Shown here piece by piece: positions 1 to 9,315 of a DNA stretch of 64,000 nt (position 1 is the first letter of the stretch; each line of letters starts with the position of its first letter). The notes beneath the pieces were generated by a model that saw only the letters and a program-made list of their open reading frames with translations, did no database searches and had not been told where the DNA came from. The position numbers were made by a program, and so were the translations under genes. Origin of the DNA: Mycobacteriales bacterium (lineage in GTDB: Bacteria > Actinomycetota > Actinomycetes > JAFAQI01); NCBI GenBank assembly GCA_035550055.1, contig DASZRO010000031.1, forward strand, positions 1-64,000, in the 5' to 3' direction.

Positions 1-1472
1 GCCTGCTTGGACCCGACCGCGTACTGGCGAGACACGTCCGAGACCTGGGTCATCGCCGAGACCACCTGATCAGACGCCGAACGCTGCTGCTGCGTGGCCA
101 CCGAGATCTCCTTGGCCGCAGTCGTCGTCTCATCCACCATCGCCGAGATCCGCTCCAACGCATCCACCACCCCACGCGCCAGCTCAGAACCCGTCCGCAC
201 CTCCTTCGACCCCTCCTCACTAGCCAGAATCGTCGCCGAGGTCTCCGCCTGAATCTCCGACACGATCGCCGAAATCTGCCCCGTCGACTGCTGCGCCCGC
301 TCCGCCAGCTTGCGCACCTCCGCCGCCACCACCGCGAACCCGCGACCGTTCTCCCCCGCCCGCGCCGCCTCGATCGCCGCGTTCAACGCCAACAGATTCG
401 TCTGATCCGCCAAATCATTGATCACATCCAGAATCCGGCCGATCTCTTGACCCTTCTCACCCAACGACAACGCCCGATCACCGATCTGCTCCACCCGCTG
501 CGCGATCGTGTCCATCGCATCCACACTCGCCGACACCGCCTCACGCCCATCCTCGGCATGACGCAACGTCTCCGCCGCATACCGCGCCACCGACTCCGAC
601 GTCTCCGCGATCTGCGCCGCCGTCGCCGCCAACTCCTCAATCGTCGCCGTCGTCTCCGACACCGCCGACGACTGCTGCGTTGCCGACGCCGCATGCTCCT
701 CCGCCGACGCCAACAGCTCATGCGCCGAGGAGATGATCTGGTCTCCCCCCACCCGGATCTGGCCGACCAGGCCCCGCAGGTTCTCCAAGGTGTTGTCGAA
801 GGAGAGCGCCAGCTGGGTCAACAGCTCCTCGTCGACCTGCCCGGTCTCGACCCGGACGGACAGGTCGCCCCGAGCCGCCGACCGCAGCGCCATCGACAGC
901 CCCTGCACGGTGTGCTGCAGCTGCTCGCGCTCGGCGTCGGCCTGGCGCCGCTGCGCCTCGAGCCGTAGCGCCACCGCCGTACCCAGCACCGTGACCAGCG
1001 GGATGGCAGAGGCCACCAGGATCAGCGGACCGGCCGTCGCCTTGTTCAGATCGTGCGCGATCGCCGTGGCGCCGATCACCACGCCGACGTAGCCGGCCCC
1101 GACCACGATGGCCAGCAGCCGGTTGGGGGCGATCACCGCGGCGGCTGCGGCGTTGACGATGACCAGCACCCAGAACGGTCCGGTCACCCCTCCGGTGAGC
1201 GCCATGATCGCGGTGACGACGGCGAAGTCGAGGACGCCGATCAGCCCGACGAGCGGGTTCTCCAGGCTCGGGGCGTTAGTTCTCGCCCACGTCATCATCG
1301 GTACGGCGAGCACGCCGAGCAGCCCGACCAGCAGCCACAGGTAGATGACGTTGGCGTGATCGTGCGTGGGCCCGCTCGACGTCGTGCGGTCGATGACGAC
1401 CACGGCCACGGCGACCGCGATGAGCTTGCCGAGCGACACGAGGGTCGCCTCGAGTCTCAGCCGGTCATACAT
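1..1472 (-). CDS. Methyl-accepting chemotaxis protein, 3' end beyond window
   Basis: Membrane chemoreceptor that would signal to CheA/CheW. My reading of the minus strand from the ATG at 1472 gives about 490 codons open to the window edge, so the C-terminus is missing. The first ~170 residues contain several hydrophobic segments and no obvious large extracellular sensor. A HAMP-like stretch (RGDLSVRVE) follows near residue 190. A long coiled coil then carries the conserved signalling hairpin ([19 protein letters not shown], then [18 protein letters not shown]). The gene starts 22 bases after the stop of the preceding membrane-protein gene on the same strand, so it may be the distal gene of the LIV transporter operon. 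Codon choice changes near position 725: the signalling half uses many G- and T-ending codons (GCG, TCG, TTG, GAT, GGT), while the N-terminal half uses the C-ending codons typical of the window. Family assignment is certain; the ligand is unknown. Confidence 0.93.
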   Translation of the reverse strand, partial: MYDRLRLEATLVSLGKLIAVAVAVVVIDRTTSSGPTHDHANVIYLWLLVGLLGVLAVPMMTWARTNAPSLENPLVGLIGVLDFAVVTAIMALTGGVTGPFWVLVIVNAAAAAVIAPNRLLAIVVGAGYVGVVIGATAIAHDLNKATAGPLILVASAIPLVTVLGTAVALRLEAQRRQADAEREQLQHTVQGLSMALRSAARGDLSVRVETGQVDEELLTQLALSFDNTLENLRGLVGQIRVGGDQIISSAHELLASAEEHAASATQQSSAVSETTATIEELAATAAQIAETSESVARYAAETLRHAEDGREAVSASVDAMDTIAQRVEQIGDRALSLGEKGQEIGRILDVINDLADQTNLLALNAAIEAARAGENGRGFAVVAAEVRKLAERAQQSTGQISAIVSEIQAETSATILASEEGSKEVRTGSELARGVVDALERISAMVDETTTAAKEISVATQQQRSASDQVVSAMTQVSDVSRQYAVGSKQ

Positions 1473-1494
1473 GCATGGCCCCCAAACTGGACGG

Positions 1495-2070
1495 TCAGGT
1501 CGGCTCGCAGATGCGACAGGGCTTCATGCTCTTGGCCTGCGCCGCGGTGACGCGGCGCAGGCCAGGACGTCCTGACACGATCGGGCAGTCCGGGTTGTGG
1601 AAGTTGGTACCGCTGGCTGTCGCTACATACGACGCGGTGGCTGCGATACCTGCCGTGCCTGCCGATGCGGCGGCGACCGGCGCACCGCCACGCTCCGCCA
1701 GTGCCCGCAGCAGTTCCTGGTGCTGCTCAGCGGAGATCCGCAGGTTCTCGAGGTGGTGCAGCTCGGCCTGGTCGTACATGCGGTAGAGCCAGTGCGCCCA
1801 GAAGAAGAAGCCCCCGACGATGACGAAGGCCAGGCCGAGCACACCTCCGCTGATGAGGTACGGGATCTGCTGCTGGTCGACCCGGCCGTGCGCTGCACCC
1901 TGCCATCCCAGGACGATCACCGCGATGCCGATCGGCAGCAGCAACGCGCCGGCGATGGCCTGCCACGTGTTGCGCAGGTCGAGACCGTCACCACTGATCC
2001 GGTCGCGAACGCTGCGCCGAGGCTCGGCCGCGCTGCGCGCCCGCGCGCTGTCGTCGGTCACGGTGGTCAT
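1495..2070 (-). CDS. Membrane protein with C-terminal Ada-like Cys motif
   Basis: 191 residues. The ATG at 2070 overlaps the stop of the upstream gene by 4 bases (ATGA), which fixes the start; a longer reading into the upstream gene is not credible. Two hydrophobic segments lie near residues 38-60 and 73-95, followed by an amphipathic stretch. The last ~45 residues read F-H-N-P-D-C, then [20 protein letters not shown]. This matches the small Cys-rich fold resembling the Ada metal-binding domain, with His and Cys first and a PCxxC pair at the end. The role is unknown; a metal or redox sensing module at the membrane is an inference. Position between an anchored secreted protein and a chemoreceptor, downstream of a LIV importer, suggests an accessory role in envelope sensing or uptake. 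Confidence 0.75.
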   Translation of the reverse strand: MTTVTDDSARARSAAEPRRSVRDRISGDGLDLRNTWQAIAGALLLPIGIAVIVLGWQGAAHGRVDQQQIPYLISGGVLGLAFVIVGGFFFWAHWLYRMYDQAELHHLENLRISAEQHQELLRALAERGGAPVAAASAGTAGIAATASYVATASGTNFHNPDCPIVSGRPGLRRVTAAQAKSMKPCRICEPT

Positions 2071-3455
2071 GGAGTCCTCCCACGTAGGAGCTGCCAGTTG
2101 GCGTATGTCAGCAATGGCCCGGCGGCCAGCACCGCGATCAGCAAGGCGATGACCACCCACTCGGTGCGGACCGGTACGCCGAGCGCGGTCGGCTGCTCAC
2201 CGGCGATCAGCGGGGCCGTCCCGCCGCCGGGACTGGTCGCCACCCCACCGGTCGAGGGCAGGCCGCAGCCGGTGCACGGCGGGACGACGCCGCCGGTCTG
2301 CGATCCGGTGGTCGGCGACGAGGTCGACCCGGTGCTCGGCGGCGTCACGGGCGGCAGGTTGACGTCCGGCTGCAGTGTCGCCGCCGCGCTGGCCTGACTC
2401 ATCCCGAGCGCGAGCTCGACACCGACCGAGTTCGGGACCGGGATCGGCAGCTGCGGCGCGATCTTGCCGAGATCGGGCAGGTTGTCGTCTTCGAACTTGA
2501 TCAACACCGCGCCGGAGGTGGCCTGCGCGCCGGTGCCGGTCTTCGTGACCTGCGGCGCCAGCGTGGTGATCGACAGGCCGATCTTCTGGAGGGTGGCGAG
2601 CAGCTTGTTGGCGGTCTGGACGAGTACGCCGGCCTGGCCCTTGCCGTTGAGAGTGATGCCGTCCGGGCCGATGGATGCGGCCAGACCGGCGACCTTGACG
2701 CTGCCGATGTTCGTCGTCGTCGCCGGCGTGCCGTGATGGCCGTCCGAGGCCGTGGTCGCGGTGGTGTCGATGCCGTCGATGGTGATCACGCCGGCGATGG
2801 TGATGCGTCCGATGTGGGTCTCGGCGCTGTTCGACACGGACGCGGCGTTGACCGCGGCGTTGGTGATGCTCTTCGCGGACGCGACCTCGATCAGCGGGAC
2901 GCCCTTGGACGAGCCCAGCGGCGAGAGGTCGGTGACGGCGGCCTGGGCGTTCGTGGCGCCCGCGGCCGACGTGGTGGTGGCGCTGCCGATCCCGAGCGGG
3001 CCCGTGGGTGTGAAGCTGCCCGTCGTTCCCGCGCGCACCTGGGCGGGAAAGGTGGAGCGAGCCAGCACAGGATCGTTCAGCAGGTTCACCAGCGCCTGCG
3101 GAATGCTCGCGGAGAACGTCTGCAACGCGTTGCCCGCCGTTGCGACCGCATCTCCGGGCCAGACGGGCGAGGCGATGCCGGCGGTCGACGGGCCGGTGGT
3201 CGAGGTGCTGTTGGCGTAGGGCACCGACGCCTGGATGAAGTTGCCCAGGGTCGGGTCACCGAGCGGGACGAGACCGGGGAGCAGCAGCTGGAGCTGGATG
3301 CCCGCGCTCGTCGCGGAGGTGTTGAAGCCGGCCAGCTCACTCGCCGGCGCGGCTGGGGTGGAGCCGGCCGAGGCAGGCGCGGCGAGATAGGCGGCGGTCG
3401 GCAGGCCGACCAGCAGCGCGGCGGCGAGCGCGGCCCGCCAACGGGAGGCGGTCAT
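2067..3455 (-). CDS. Secreted, C-terminally membrane-anchored protein with LPSTG motif
   Basis: 462 residues. An N-terminal signal peptide (Arg near the start, then a long Ala/Leu core ending in A-S-A) is followed by a low-complexity Ala/Thr/Ser/Gly-rich extracellular body. Repeated motifs such as 'ITIAGVITIDGI' and 'VKVAGLAASIGPDGI' suggest beta-rich repeats. A Pro/Thr/Gly linker contains LPSTG, and a transmembrane helix with a short basic tail (LLRGRTP) ends the protein. This resembles actinobacterial choice-of-anchor proteins. The LPSTG lies roughly 50 residues before the helix, further than in classical sortase substrates, so covalent wall anchoring is uncertain. The start overlaps the LivF stop by 4 bases, placing it in the LIV operon. 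A protein of similar layout sits beside the second LIV locus (44854-46320). Function unknown. Confidence 0.8.
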   Translation of the reverse strand: MTASRWRAALAAALLVGLPTAAYLAAPASAGSTPAAPASELAGFNTSATSAGIQLQLLLPGLVPLGDPTLGNFIQASVPYANSTSTTGPSTAGIASPVWPGDAVATAGNALQTFSASIPQALVNLLNDPVLARSTFPAQVRAGTTGSFTPTGPLGIGSATTTSAAGATNAQAAVTDLSPLGSSKGVPLIEVASAKSITNAAVNAASVSNSAETHIGRITIAGVITIDGIDTTATTASDGHHGTPATTTNIGSVKVAGLAASIGPDGITLNGKGQAGVLVQTANKLLATLQKIGLSITTLAPQVTKTGTGAQATSGAVLIKFEDDNLPDLGKIAPQLPIPVPNSVGVELALGMSQASAAATLQPDVNLPPVTPPSTGSTSSPTTGSQTGGVVPPCTGCGLPSTGGVATSPGGGTAPLIAGEQPTALGVPVRTEWVVIALLIAVLAAGPLLTYANWQLLRGRTP

Positions 3456-4168
3456 GCGCCGATCCCGAGGTAGGCGGCGTTGAGCGCGCCGGAGGCGCGC
3501 AGGTCAGCGGGCTCCCCCATGTCGAGGATTGTCCCCTTCTCCATCACATATCCGTAGTCAGCGAGCTCCAGCGCGGCGTCGACGTACTGCTCGATCAACA
3601 GCATCGACAGCCCTCCCTTCGCGGCTTCCCGGATCGCGTCGAACAGCTGCTGGGTCACGCGCGGCGCGAGACCCATCGAAATCTCGTCGAGCATGAGCAG
3701 CTTCGGGCGCGAGGCAAAGGCCCGGGCGAGCGCCAGCATCTGCTGCTCGCCACCGGACAGCGTGCCGGCGACCTGGGCGAGCCGGGTGCCGAGCACCGGG
3801 AACATCGCCACCGCCTGGTCGATCATCGACTCGGGCTCGGCACGGCGCTGCGCGTACGTCGCCATCTGGAGGTTCTCGCGCACGGACAGGCTGCGGAAGA
3901 TGCCCCGGCCTTCCGGCACGTGCAGCACACCGAGACCCGAGATGCGATGCGGCGCGACCCGGTTCAACGGCTTGCCGTTCAGCCGGATCTCGCCGCTGGA
4001 CGGGCGCACCAGCCCGGAGATCGCGCGAAGCGTGGAGGTCTTGCCGGCGCCGTTGGGCCCGAGGAGTGCAACGACGCACCCTTCCGGCACGACCATGCTG
4101 ACGTCGGAGAGCGCCCGCATCCCCCCGTAGGAGACGCTCACCCGGTCGAGCTCCAGAAGCGCGGCCAC
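3452..4168 (-). CDS. livF: LIV-type ABC transporter ATP-binding protein (LivF-like)
   Basis: 238 residues, the normal length for LivF. It hydrolyses ATP on the cytoplasmic face to drive import by the LivH/M permease. Visible motifs are Walker A LLGPNGAGKTS (about residues 33-43), signature LSGGEQQM, Walker B LLMLDE, and a LivF-like C-terminus ending EKGTILDMGEPADLRASG. The GTG start directly abuts the stop of the upstream LivG gene. The substrate may be a branched-chain amino acid, but many actinobacterial LIV systems next to acyl-CoA genes are thought to import other organic acids, so 'Liv' describes the family rather than the ligand. Confidence 0.93.
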   Translation of the reverse strand: MAALLELDRVSVSYGGMRALSDVSMVVPEGCVVALLGPNGAGKTSTLRAISGLVRPSSGEIRLNGKPLNRVAPHRISGLGVLHVPEGRGIFRSLSVRENLQMATYAQRRAEPESMIDQAVAMFPVLGTRLAQVAGTLSGGEQQMLALARAFASRPKLLMLDEISMGLAPRVTQQLFDAIREAAKGGLSMLLIEQYVDAALELADYGYVMEKGTILDMGEPADLRASGALNAAYLGIGA

Positions 4169-4933
4169 CTACGCCGCCTCTCCCAGGTACGCCGCGATCA
4201 CCGCGGGATCGTCCTGCACCTCGGCGGGCGTGCCGCGACAGATCATCCGCCCGAAGTCCAGCACCGTGATCTGCCGGCAGACCTCCATGACCAGGCGTAC
4301 GTCGTGCTCGACCAGCAACACCGCCGGCACCGGCCCGTCGCCGAGTCCACGAGCGGGATCGGTCAGCTCGAGCAGGAGGTCGCGGAACATCGCCGTCTCA
4401 CCGCCGTCGAGACCCGAGCTGGGTTCGTCGAGCAGCAGCAGCCGCGGCTGCGCGCACATCGCCCGACCGAGCTCGACGATGCGGCCGAGCCCGGTGGGCA
4501 GGGTGCCGGCCTTGCGGTCGGCGATGCCGGTCAGGTCGAGCCGCGCGATGACGGCATCGACCAGCTCACGGCCCTTCTCCCCGCCGCGGCCGAACACGCC
4601 ACCCGGGGTCTTCGCCTCCCAGGCAGCGCGCAGGTTGTCGCGGACCGACATCCCACCGAAGAGCTCGAGTCGCTGGAAGGTTCGTGCGATCCCGGCGCGG
4701 CCGCGCCGGTTCGGCGACCAGCGAGTGATCTCGTTGCCGTCGTAGTGAACGGCGCCCTTCGTGGGTCGCTGCAGCCCGGTGATGACGTTGAACAAGGTGG
4801 TCTTGCCCGCGCCGTTCGGCCCGATCAAACCGGTGATGCCCGACGACGCGACGTCGATGTCCACGTCGCCGAGGGCGACGAGACCGCCGAACTGCACCGT
4901 GATGCCGGACGCGGACAGCAGCGAGTCAGCCAT
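4169..4933 (-). CDS. livG: LIV-type ABC transporter ATP-binding protein (LivG-like)
   Basis: 254 residues. Second nucleotide-binding subunit of the importer. Walker A is LIGPNGAGKTTLFN (about residues 35-48), followed by a LivG-type insert (ARTFQRLELFGGMSVRDNL) and Walker B LLLLDEPSSGLD. The signature is degenerate, LPTGLGR instead of LSGGQ or LSYGxQR; the same kind of change is seen in the LivG half of the fused transporter at 48017-51658. The ATG at 4933 overlaps the permease stop by 8 bases, indicating translational coupling. Confidence 0.93.
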   Translation of the reverse strand: MADSLLSASGITVQFGGLVALGDVDIDVASSGITGLIGPNGAGKTTLFNVITGLQRPTKGAVHYDGNEITRWSPNRRGRAGIARTFQRLELFGGMSVRDNLRAAWEAKTPGGVFGRGGEKGRELVDAVIARLDLTGIADRKAGTLPTGLGRIVELGRAMCAQPRLLLLDEPSSGLDGGETAMFRDLLLELTDPARGLGDGPVPAVLLVEHDVRLVMEVCRQITVLDFGRMICRGTPAEVQDDPAVIAAYLGEAA

Positions 4934-6845
4934 GCTGGCTCACCGGCTCGGGCCGTCGGCGTACGTCGTGGGTCTGCGCGAAGCGCAGCGCGCGGCTGTA
5001 GAGCACCGCCGAGGACGCCCGCAGCTGCGCGAGCATGACCTGCGGGAGGCCGTCGGGCTCGCGAGCGATCGCGACGACGCTGACCGCGATCCCGAGCGGG
5101 AGGTACTTGTCGACGGCGGTCGGCAACGGCAGCAGCTGCACCAGGTCGAAGCCGCCGGCGATGACCGCCCCGCTGACCAGTGACCGCCCGCCGAGCACGA
5201 CGACGAGCAGCAGCTCGAGCGAGGTGTTGAAGGAGAACTGGCTGGGGTCCACCGCGGTCTGCGTCATCGCCAGCAACGTCCCGCCGACTGCCGCCACCGC
5301 CGCGCATGCCGCGAACACGGCGAGCTTCGTCACGGTGACGCTGGCGCCGAGCGTCGCGGCGGCGTTCGGTGCGTCGCGGATCATCTGCAGGCGCCGCCCG
5401 ACCGGTCCGCGGCGCAGCAACCAGGCGCCGGCGGTGGCGACGACCAGCACGATCGCGCACAGGTAGTACTGCGCGTGGACGCCGGCCAGCGAGATCGGCC
5501 CGATCTTCGCCGTCGTCAACGTGATGCCCGTGATGCCGCCGCTGATCGAGCGCATCGTGAAGAACACGTTGTCCATGACCAACGCGAACGCCATCGTCGC
5601 CAGAGCGAGGAACAGCCCGGTCAGCCGGAGGACGAGCGCGCCAATGAGCAGGCTGACCGGCACCGCGATGAGAACTGCCACCAGGACGGCCAGCGGGAAC
5701 TTGCCGGCGTCGGTGCCGGCGATGTGTGCCGCGGTGAAGGCGCCGATTCCTGCGAAGCTCATCTGGGCGAGCGAGATCTGCCCGGTCCAGCCGGTGAGGA
5801 CGACCAGGGTCAACGCCACGACGGCGTAGGCCATCGCCTCGGCCAGCGAGTGCACCGTGGCGGCTGCGAAGACGTTCGGCAGGACCGCGAGCGCGACGAT
5901 CGCGCCGACCGCCCACAGCCCGCCGTCGCGCAGCGGGCTGGCGACCGGCCGGGAGCTCGCCAGCGGCCGCGCGGAGGCCCGCACCTCGGTCAGCCGCCTG
6001 CCGTAGGCGACGAGGAGGACGAGCAGGGCGAGGTAGGGAATCGACGTCTCGAGGTTGGCGACGAAGCTCGAGTTGCTGCCGTACTTGGCGAGGATGTTGT
6101 CGATCAGCCCGAGCGCGAGGGAGCCGGCGAAGGCCAACGGCAGGTTCGTCAACCGGCCCAGCACCGCCGGCGCGAAGGAGTAGATCACCAGGAACGGCAG
6201 CACGTAGGTGACCAGGCCCTCCTGCGCGGAGAGCAGGATTCCGGCGATCGCCGCGAAGATCGTCGAGATGATCCAGGCGGCCTGGCTGACCATGCCGGGG
6301 CTGACCGCGACGAGCGAGGCGAGGTCGCGGTTGTCGACCACGGCGCGGGTCGCGGTGCCCAGCCGGGTTCGTCGCAGCAACAGCGACAGGCCGACCGCCA
6401 TCGCCACCGCCAGCAGGAAGGTGCCCGCCTCGTTACCGGTGATCGTGACGTTGCTGAACACGGTGAACTGGCCAGAGGGAAAGATCGTGTTGAGCTGCTC
6501 GTCAGTCGAGCCGAACACGATCGGGACGAGCGTCGTGAAGAAGGCGAGGACGCCGAGTGACACGACGATCTGCACCTCGGGCGCGCTCGAGGCGAGCGAG
6601 CGGAACATCGCCTCGAGAATCAGCCCGAGGATCGGCGCAACGACGACGAGCAGCAGCGGGATGGCGATCCACTGGTCGAGGCCCCAGCGGTCACGGAACT
6701 GCCAGAAGACGTAGGCGCAGAACATCGCGATGCCGCCGTACGCGAAGTTGAAGATGCCCGTCGTCTTGTAGGTCAAGACGATGCCGAGCGAGGCCAGCGA
6801 GTAGATCGCGCCGGCGAACAGCCCGAGGACGATGAAGGGGAGCAA
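4926..6845 (-). CDS. Fused LivH-LivM permease
   Basis: 639 residues, twice the size of a single LIV permease. The N-terminal ~290 residues are LivH-like (starting LGLFAGAIYSLASLGIVLTY, with FNFAYGGIAMF). After a linker near residues 290-310, the rest is LivM-like, with the diagnostic GWTGQISLAQMSFAGIGAF and the loop RRLQMIRDAPNAAATLG. Many transmembrane helices are visible. The first usable start is a TTG at 6845 with no good ribosome site; translation is probably coupled to the binding-protein gene ending 12 bases upstream. Fusion of both permeases is common in Actinobacteria. Confidence 0.92.
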   Translation of the reverse strand: MLPFIVLGLFAGAIYSLASLGIVLTYKTTGIFNFAYGGIAMFCAYVFWQFRDRWGLDQWIAIPLLLVVVAPILGLILEAMFRSLASSAPEVQIVVSLGVLAFFTTLVPIVFGSTDEQLNTIFPSGQFTVFSNVTITGNEAGTFLLAVAMAVGLSLLLRRTRLGTATRAVVDNRDLASLVAVSPGMVSQAAWIISTIFAAIAGILLSAQEGLVTYVLPFLVIYSFAPAVLGRLTNLPLAFAGSLALGLIDNILAKYGSNSSFVANLETSIPYLALLVLLVAYGRRLTEVRASARPLASSRPVASPLRDGGLWAVGAIVALAVLPNVFAAATVHSLAEAMAYAVVALTLVVLTGWTGQISLAQMSFAGIGAFTAAHIAGTDAGKFPLAVLVAVLIAVPVSLLIGALVLRLTGLFLALATMAFALVMDNVFFTMRSISGGITGITLTTAKIGPISLAGVHAQYYLCAIVLVVATAGAWLLRRGPVGRRLQMIRDAPNAAATLGASVTVTKLAVFAACAAVAAVGGTLLAMTQTAVDPSQFSFNTSLELLLVVVLGGRSLVSGAVIAGGFDLVQLLPLPTAVDKYLPLGIAVSVVAIAREPDGLPQVMLAQLRASSAVLYSRALRFAQTHDVRRRPEPVSQHG

Positions 6846-6857
6846 GGCGGCAGCGGC

Positions 6858-8396
6858 CTACGCCGGTCCGACCGGGACGTAGCCGCTCGAGCAAGCGACA
6901 CCCTTCTTCGGATACAGCGGATACCAGTCGTCGCCCTTCACCTGGACCAGGTCGTAGCACTTCGTGGTGCCGTGCTCGCTCGGGGTGTACGGCCCGAACA
7001 TCCCGCCCGTGGTCCAGTTCTTGATCGACTTCAGCGCAGCGGTCAGTGACGCCCGCGTCGGGTTCCGGCCGGCCTTCAGCAACGCGTAGATGAACATCTG
7101 CGTGTCGGCCCAGGACTCGATGCCGAACTCGCTGGTGTCCGTCCCGGGCTCGTAGGTGGCGAGCTCGGAGGTGAACAGCTGCATCGTCGGGTTGGCCTCG
7201 GTCGTCGGGATCGAGGGCATGAAGACGACGAAGCCTTGCGCGGCGGACTCGCCCGCGGACTGGATCTGCGCCGGGCCGTAGACGCCCTGCGTGGTGAACT
7301 TCAGCTTCGGGTTGTAACCCTGCGACTGCATGTCGCGCAGCATGTCGGCGTTGCCGACGTTGTCCATGACGGTGAACACGGAGTCGCAACCCTTGGACTT
7401 CATCGTGGCGACGATCGAGCCCATGGTCGCGCCGGGTGCCGCCGGCACGGCGTAGTTCGCGTAACAGATGCCGACACCGGCGTGCTGGAGCAGTACGCCG
7501 TACTGCTTCGCGACGTCGGCGGCGACCGGGATGCTGTAGGCGAGGATCGCGACGTTCTTCGGCAGCAGACCGGCGTGCTCGAGGTTCTCGGCGGTGATCG
7601 GCGGGAGGTAGGCCTCCTTGCCCTTGATGACGAAGCTGCCGCCGTCGGCCGACCAGTAGTTCGGCACCTGCGACCGGTCGGCGTTGGCGGCGCGGCCGAT
7701 GTCCGGCACTCCCGCCGCCGTCATCTGGGTGATGCCGCCGTTGTCGCCGTCCGACGTCGAGCCGACGAACGCGAGCACCTTCGGCAGCAGGTACTCGATC
7801 TCAGCGGTGTGGGTGCTCGACGACTGCTGGTCGTCCTGCACCTTCAGGTCGATCTTGCGACCGCAGATGCCGCCGTAGCGGTTCACGGCCTCGACCGCGG
7901 CGGTCACCGCGTTGACGGCGGGGTTGAACTCCCCCGAGACGGTGCCGGTCAGGCCGCTGACGTTGCCGATCGTGATCGAGGTCGGCGTGACGCCCGGCGC
8001 GGACGCCTTGTTGCCGGCGGTGCCGGTGCAGTACGCCGCCTCGGCCTGCGGGTTGAAGTTGAAGTTTCCGACGGTCAGGTTCGCCAGCGACGAGCTCTGC
8101 GTGCCGGAGCCGGTCGCCGGGTTGGCCGACGTGCCGGGATTCGTCGCGGGGCCGGTCGTGGTGGCGGTGCCCGTCCCGGAGGTGGTGCCGGTGCCCGTCC
8201 CCGCGCCGGTCCCGAGGCCGGTTCCGTTCGTGGGCAGGGTCGCCGTGCCGGTGCCGCTGTCGCCGGTCCCGGTCGGCAGCGAACCGGTGTTCACCTGTGC
8301 ACTGCCTGACGCGCCGTAGTACGGCGAGACCCGCGCCCCGCACGCGGTCAGCACGAGGCACCCGACGATGAGCAGGGCGGAGCCAGACCGTCTCAT
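6858..8396 (-). CDS. LIV-type ABC transporter substrate-binding lipoprotein
   Basis: 512 residues. Type II signal peptide with lipobox L-T-A-C near residue 19, then about 80 residues of Gly/Thr/Ser linker. The periplasmic-binding-protein type 1 fold begins near [18 protein letters not shown]. Motifs of the family include '[13 protein letters not shown]' and the closing [19 protein letters not shown]. It captures the ligand outside the membrane and delivers it to the permease encoded next. First gene of the operon: the start at 8396 faces a palindromic motif (8410-8422) only 13 bases upstream. The ligand cannot be deduced. Confidence 0.92.
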   Translation of the reverse strand: MRRSGSALLIVGCLVLTACGARVSPYYGASGSAQVNTGSLPTGTGDSGTGTATLPTNGTGLGTGAGTGTGTTSGTGTATTTGPATNPGTSANPATGSGTQSSSLANLTVGNFNFNPQAEAAYCTGTAGNKASAPGVTPTSITIGNVSGLTGTVSGEFNPAVNAVTAAVEAVNRYGGICGRKIDLKVQDDQQSSSTHTAEIEYLLPKVLAFVGSTSDGDNGGITQMTAAGVPDIGRAANADRSQVPNYWSADGGSFVIKGKEAYLPPITAENLEHAGLLPKNVAILAYSIPVAADVAKQYGVLLQHAGVGICYANYAVPAAPGATMGSIVATMKSKGCDSVFTVMDNVGNADMLRDMQSQGYNPKLKFTTQGVYGPAQIQSAGESAAQGFVVFMPSIPTTEANPTMQLFTSELATYEPGTDTSEFGIESWADTQMFIYALLKAGRNPTRASLTAALKSIKNWTTGGMFGPYTPSEHGTTKCYDLVQVKGDDWYPLYPKKGVACSSGYVPVGPA

Positions 8397-8409
8397 GCGC
8401 GTGAAATTA

Positions 8410-8422
8410 ACATTGACGTCAA
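8410..8422. promoter_or_regulatory. Candidate operator, copy 1 of ACAYTGACGTCRA
   Basis: ACATTGACGTCAA, centred on the palindrome TTGACGTCAA, lies just upstream of the binding-protein start at 8396 and after the end of the SDR gene. Two further copies of the same 13-mer pattern sit at 9238-9250 and 33312-33324, each in a divergent or operon-leading promoter gap. A shared repressor site, perhaps for a TetR protein, is an inference. Confidence 0.6.
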
Positions 8423-8462
8423 CAAAAGGTAAGGCACCTCGCGGCAGGTGGCTGATCCGGAC

Positions 8463-9209
8463 TTATCCGGCGGGGCGCGGCTGCACGATCACCGTCGGGA
8501 CGTTGGTGAGGGCACCGCCGCGGACGACGGCTTCGACGACCCGGACCAGCTCCTCCACCGGCAGCAGCGTGCCGGTGATGAGCCCTTTGGTGAACCAGCC
8601 GGTTCCGAGCTCGGTGGCGAGCTCGGTGTCCCACGCGTTCGCGAACTCGGTCATCGCGTCGCCTTCTCCGCCTGCGCAGTCGCCGACCACGATCCGGGTG
8701 AAGCCGACCGTCGGGTGCTCGGCTCGCCAGCACTCGACCAGCTTGTTGAGCGCCGCCTTGCTGACGAGGTAACCGGCCAGGCCGGGCCACGGCGGCGTCT
8801 CCGACGTACTGATCGAGGACAGGTAGGCCGCCGTGCCGGCGGACTCCTTCAGATAGGGCAACGCAGCGGCGGTGATGCTGTTGGCACCGATCACATTGGT
8901 GTCGAACGCCCAGTGGAAGGTGTCCTTGTCGAGGTCTTCGATCCGTGACAGCGGGCCGACCCCGGTCGCGTAGACGAGGGCGTCGATGCCACCGAGGGCT
9001 TCGGCCGCGGCCTCGATCGCCGACTTGCAGGACTGCGCATCCGTCACGTCGCAACGGATCGCGATCGCGCCGTTGCCGGCCTCCGCGGCCGCCGCGTCGA
9101 GGCGTTCCTGGCGCCGCGCGAGCAGGGCGACCGAATCCCCTGCCTTCGCCAGCCCGATCCCGATGCACCGGCCGAGCCCACTCGAGGCGCCGACGACTAC
9201 CGCTCTCAT
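8463..9209 (-). CDS. Short-chain dehydrogenase/reductase
   Basis: 248 residues from the ATG at 9209. The Shine-Dalgarno-like AGGTGGGG just upstream supports it over the adjacent TTG. Rossmann motif VVVGASSGLGRCIGIG at the N-terminus, DVTDAQS for the cofactor-proximal Asp, a Ser-rich strand YLSSIS and catalytic YLVSK. NAD(P)-dependent oxidation or reduction of an alcohol or ketone; the substrate is unknown. The promoter gap is shared with the divergent acyl-CoA dehydrogenase operon and carries the second ACAYTGACGTCRA copy, so the two units are probably co-regulated. Confidence 0.9.
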   Translation of the reverse strand: MRAVVVGASSGLGRCIGIGLAKAGDSVALLARRQERLDAAAAEAGNGAIAIRCDVTDAQSCKSAIEAAAEALGGIDALVYATGVGPLSRIEDLDKDTFHWAFDTNVIGANSITAAALPYLKESAGTAAYLSSISTSETPPWPGLAGYLVSKAALNKLVECWRAEHPTVGFTRIVVGDCAGGEGDAMTEFANAWDTELATELGTGWFTKGLITGTLLPVEELVRVVEAVVRGGALTNVPTVIVQPRPAG

Positions 9210-9232
9210 CAATCCCCACCTGTCAGAGGAAC

Positions 9233-9252
9233 CTTCGACATTGACGTCGAAG
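9233..9252. promoter_or_regulatory. Candidate operator, copy 2, in an SDR/acyl-CoA dehydrogenase divergent gap
   Basis: ACATTGACGTCGA (9238-9250) matches the motif at 8410. It is embedded in a larger perfect inverted repeat, CTTCGAC-N6-GTCGAAG (9233-9252). It lies 24 bases from the SDR start and 64 bases from the acyl-CoA dehydrogenase start, suited to controlling both directions. Confidence 0.62.
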
Positions 9253-9315
9253 TCACAAGAACCGGATCATAGGCATCCACGCCGTTGTCCACCTCGAGGA
9301 AGTCTGCAACATCTC

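Noticed and set aside
422-721. Arg-rich 99-residue reading at the left edge
   Set aside because: Off-frame shadow of the chemoreceptor signalling domain.
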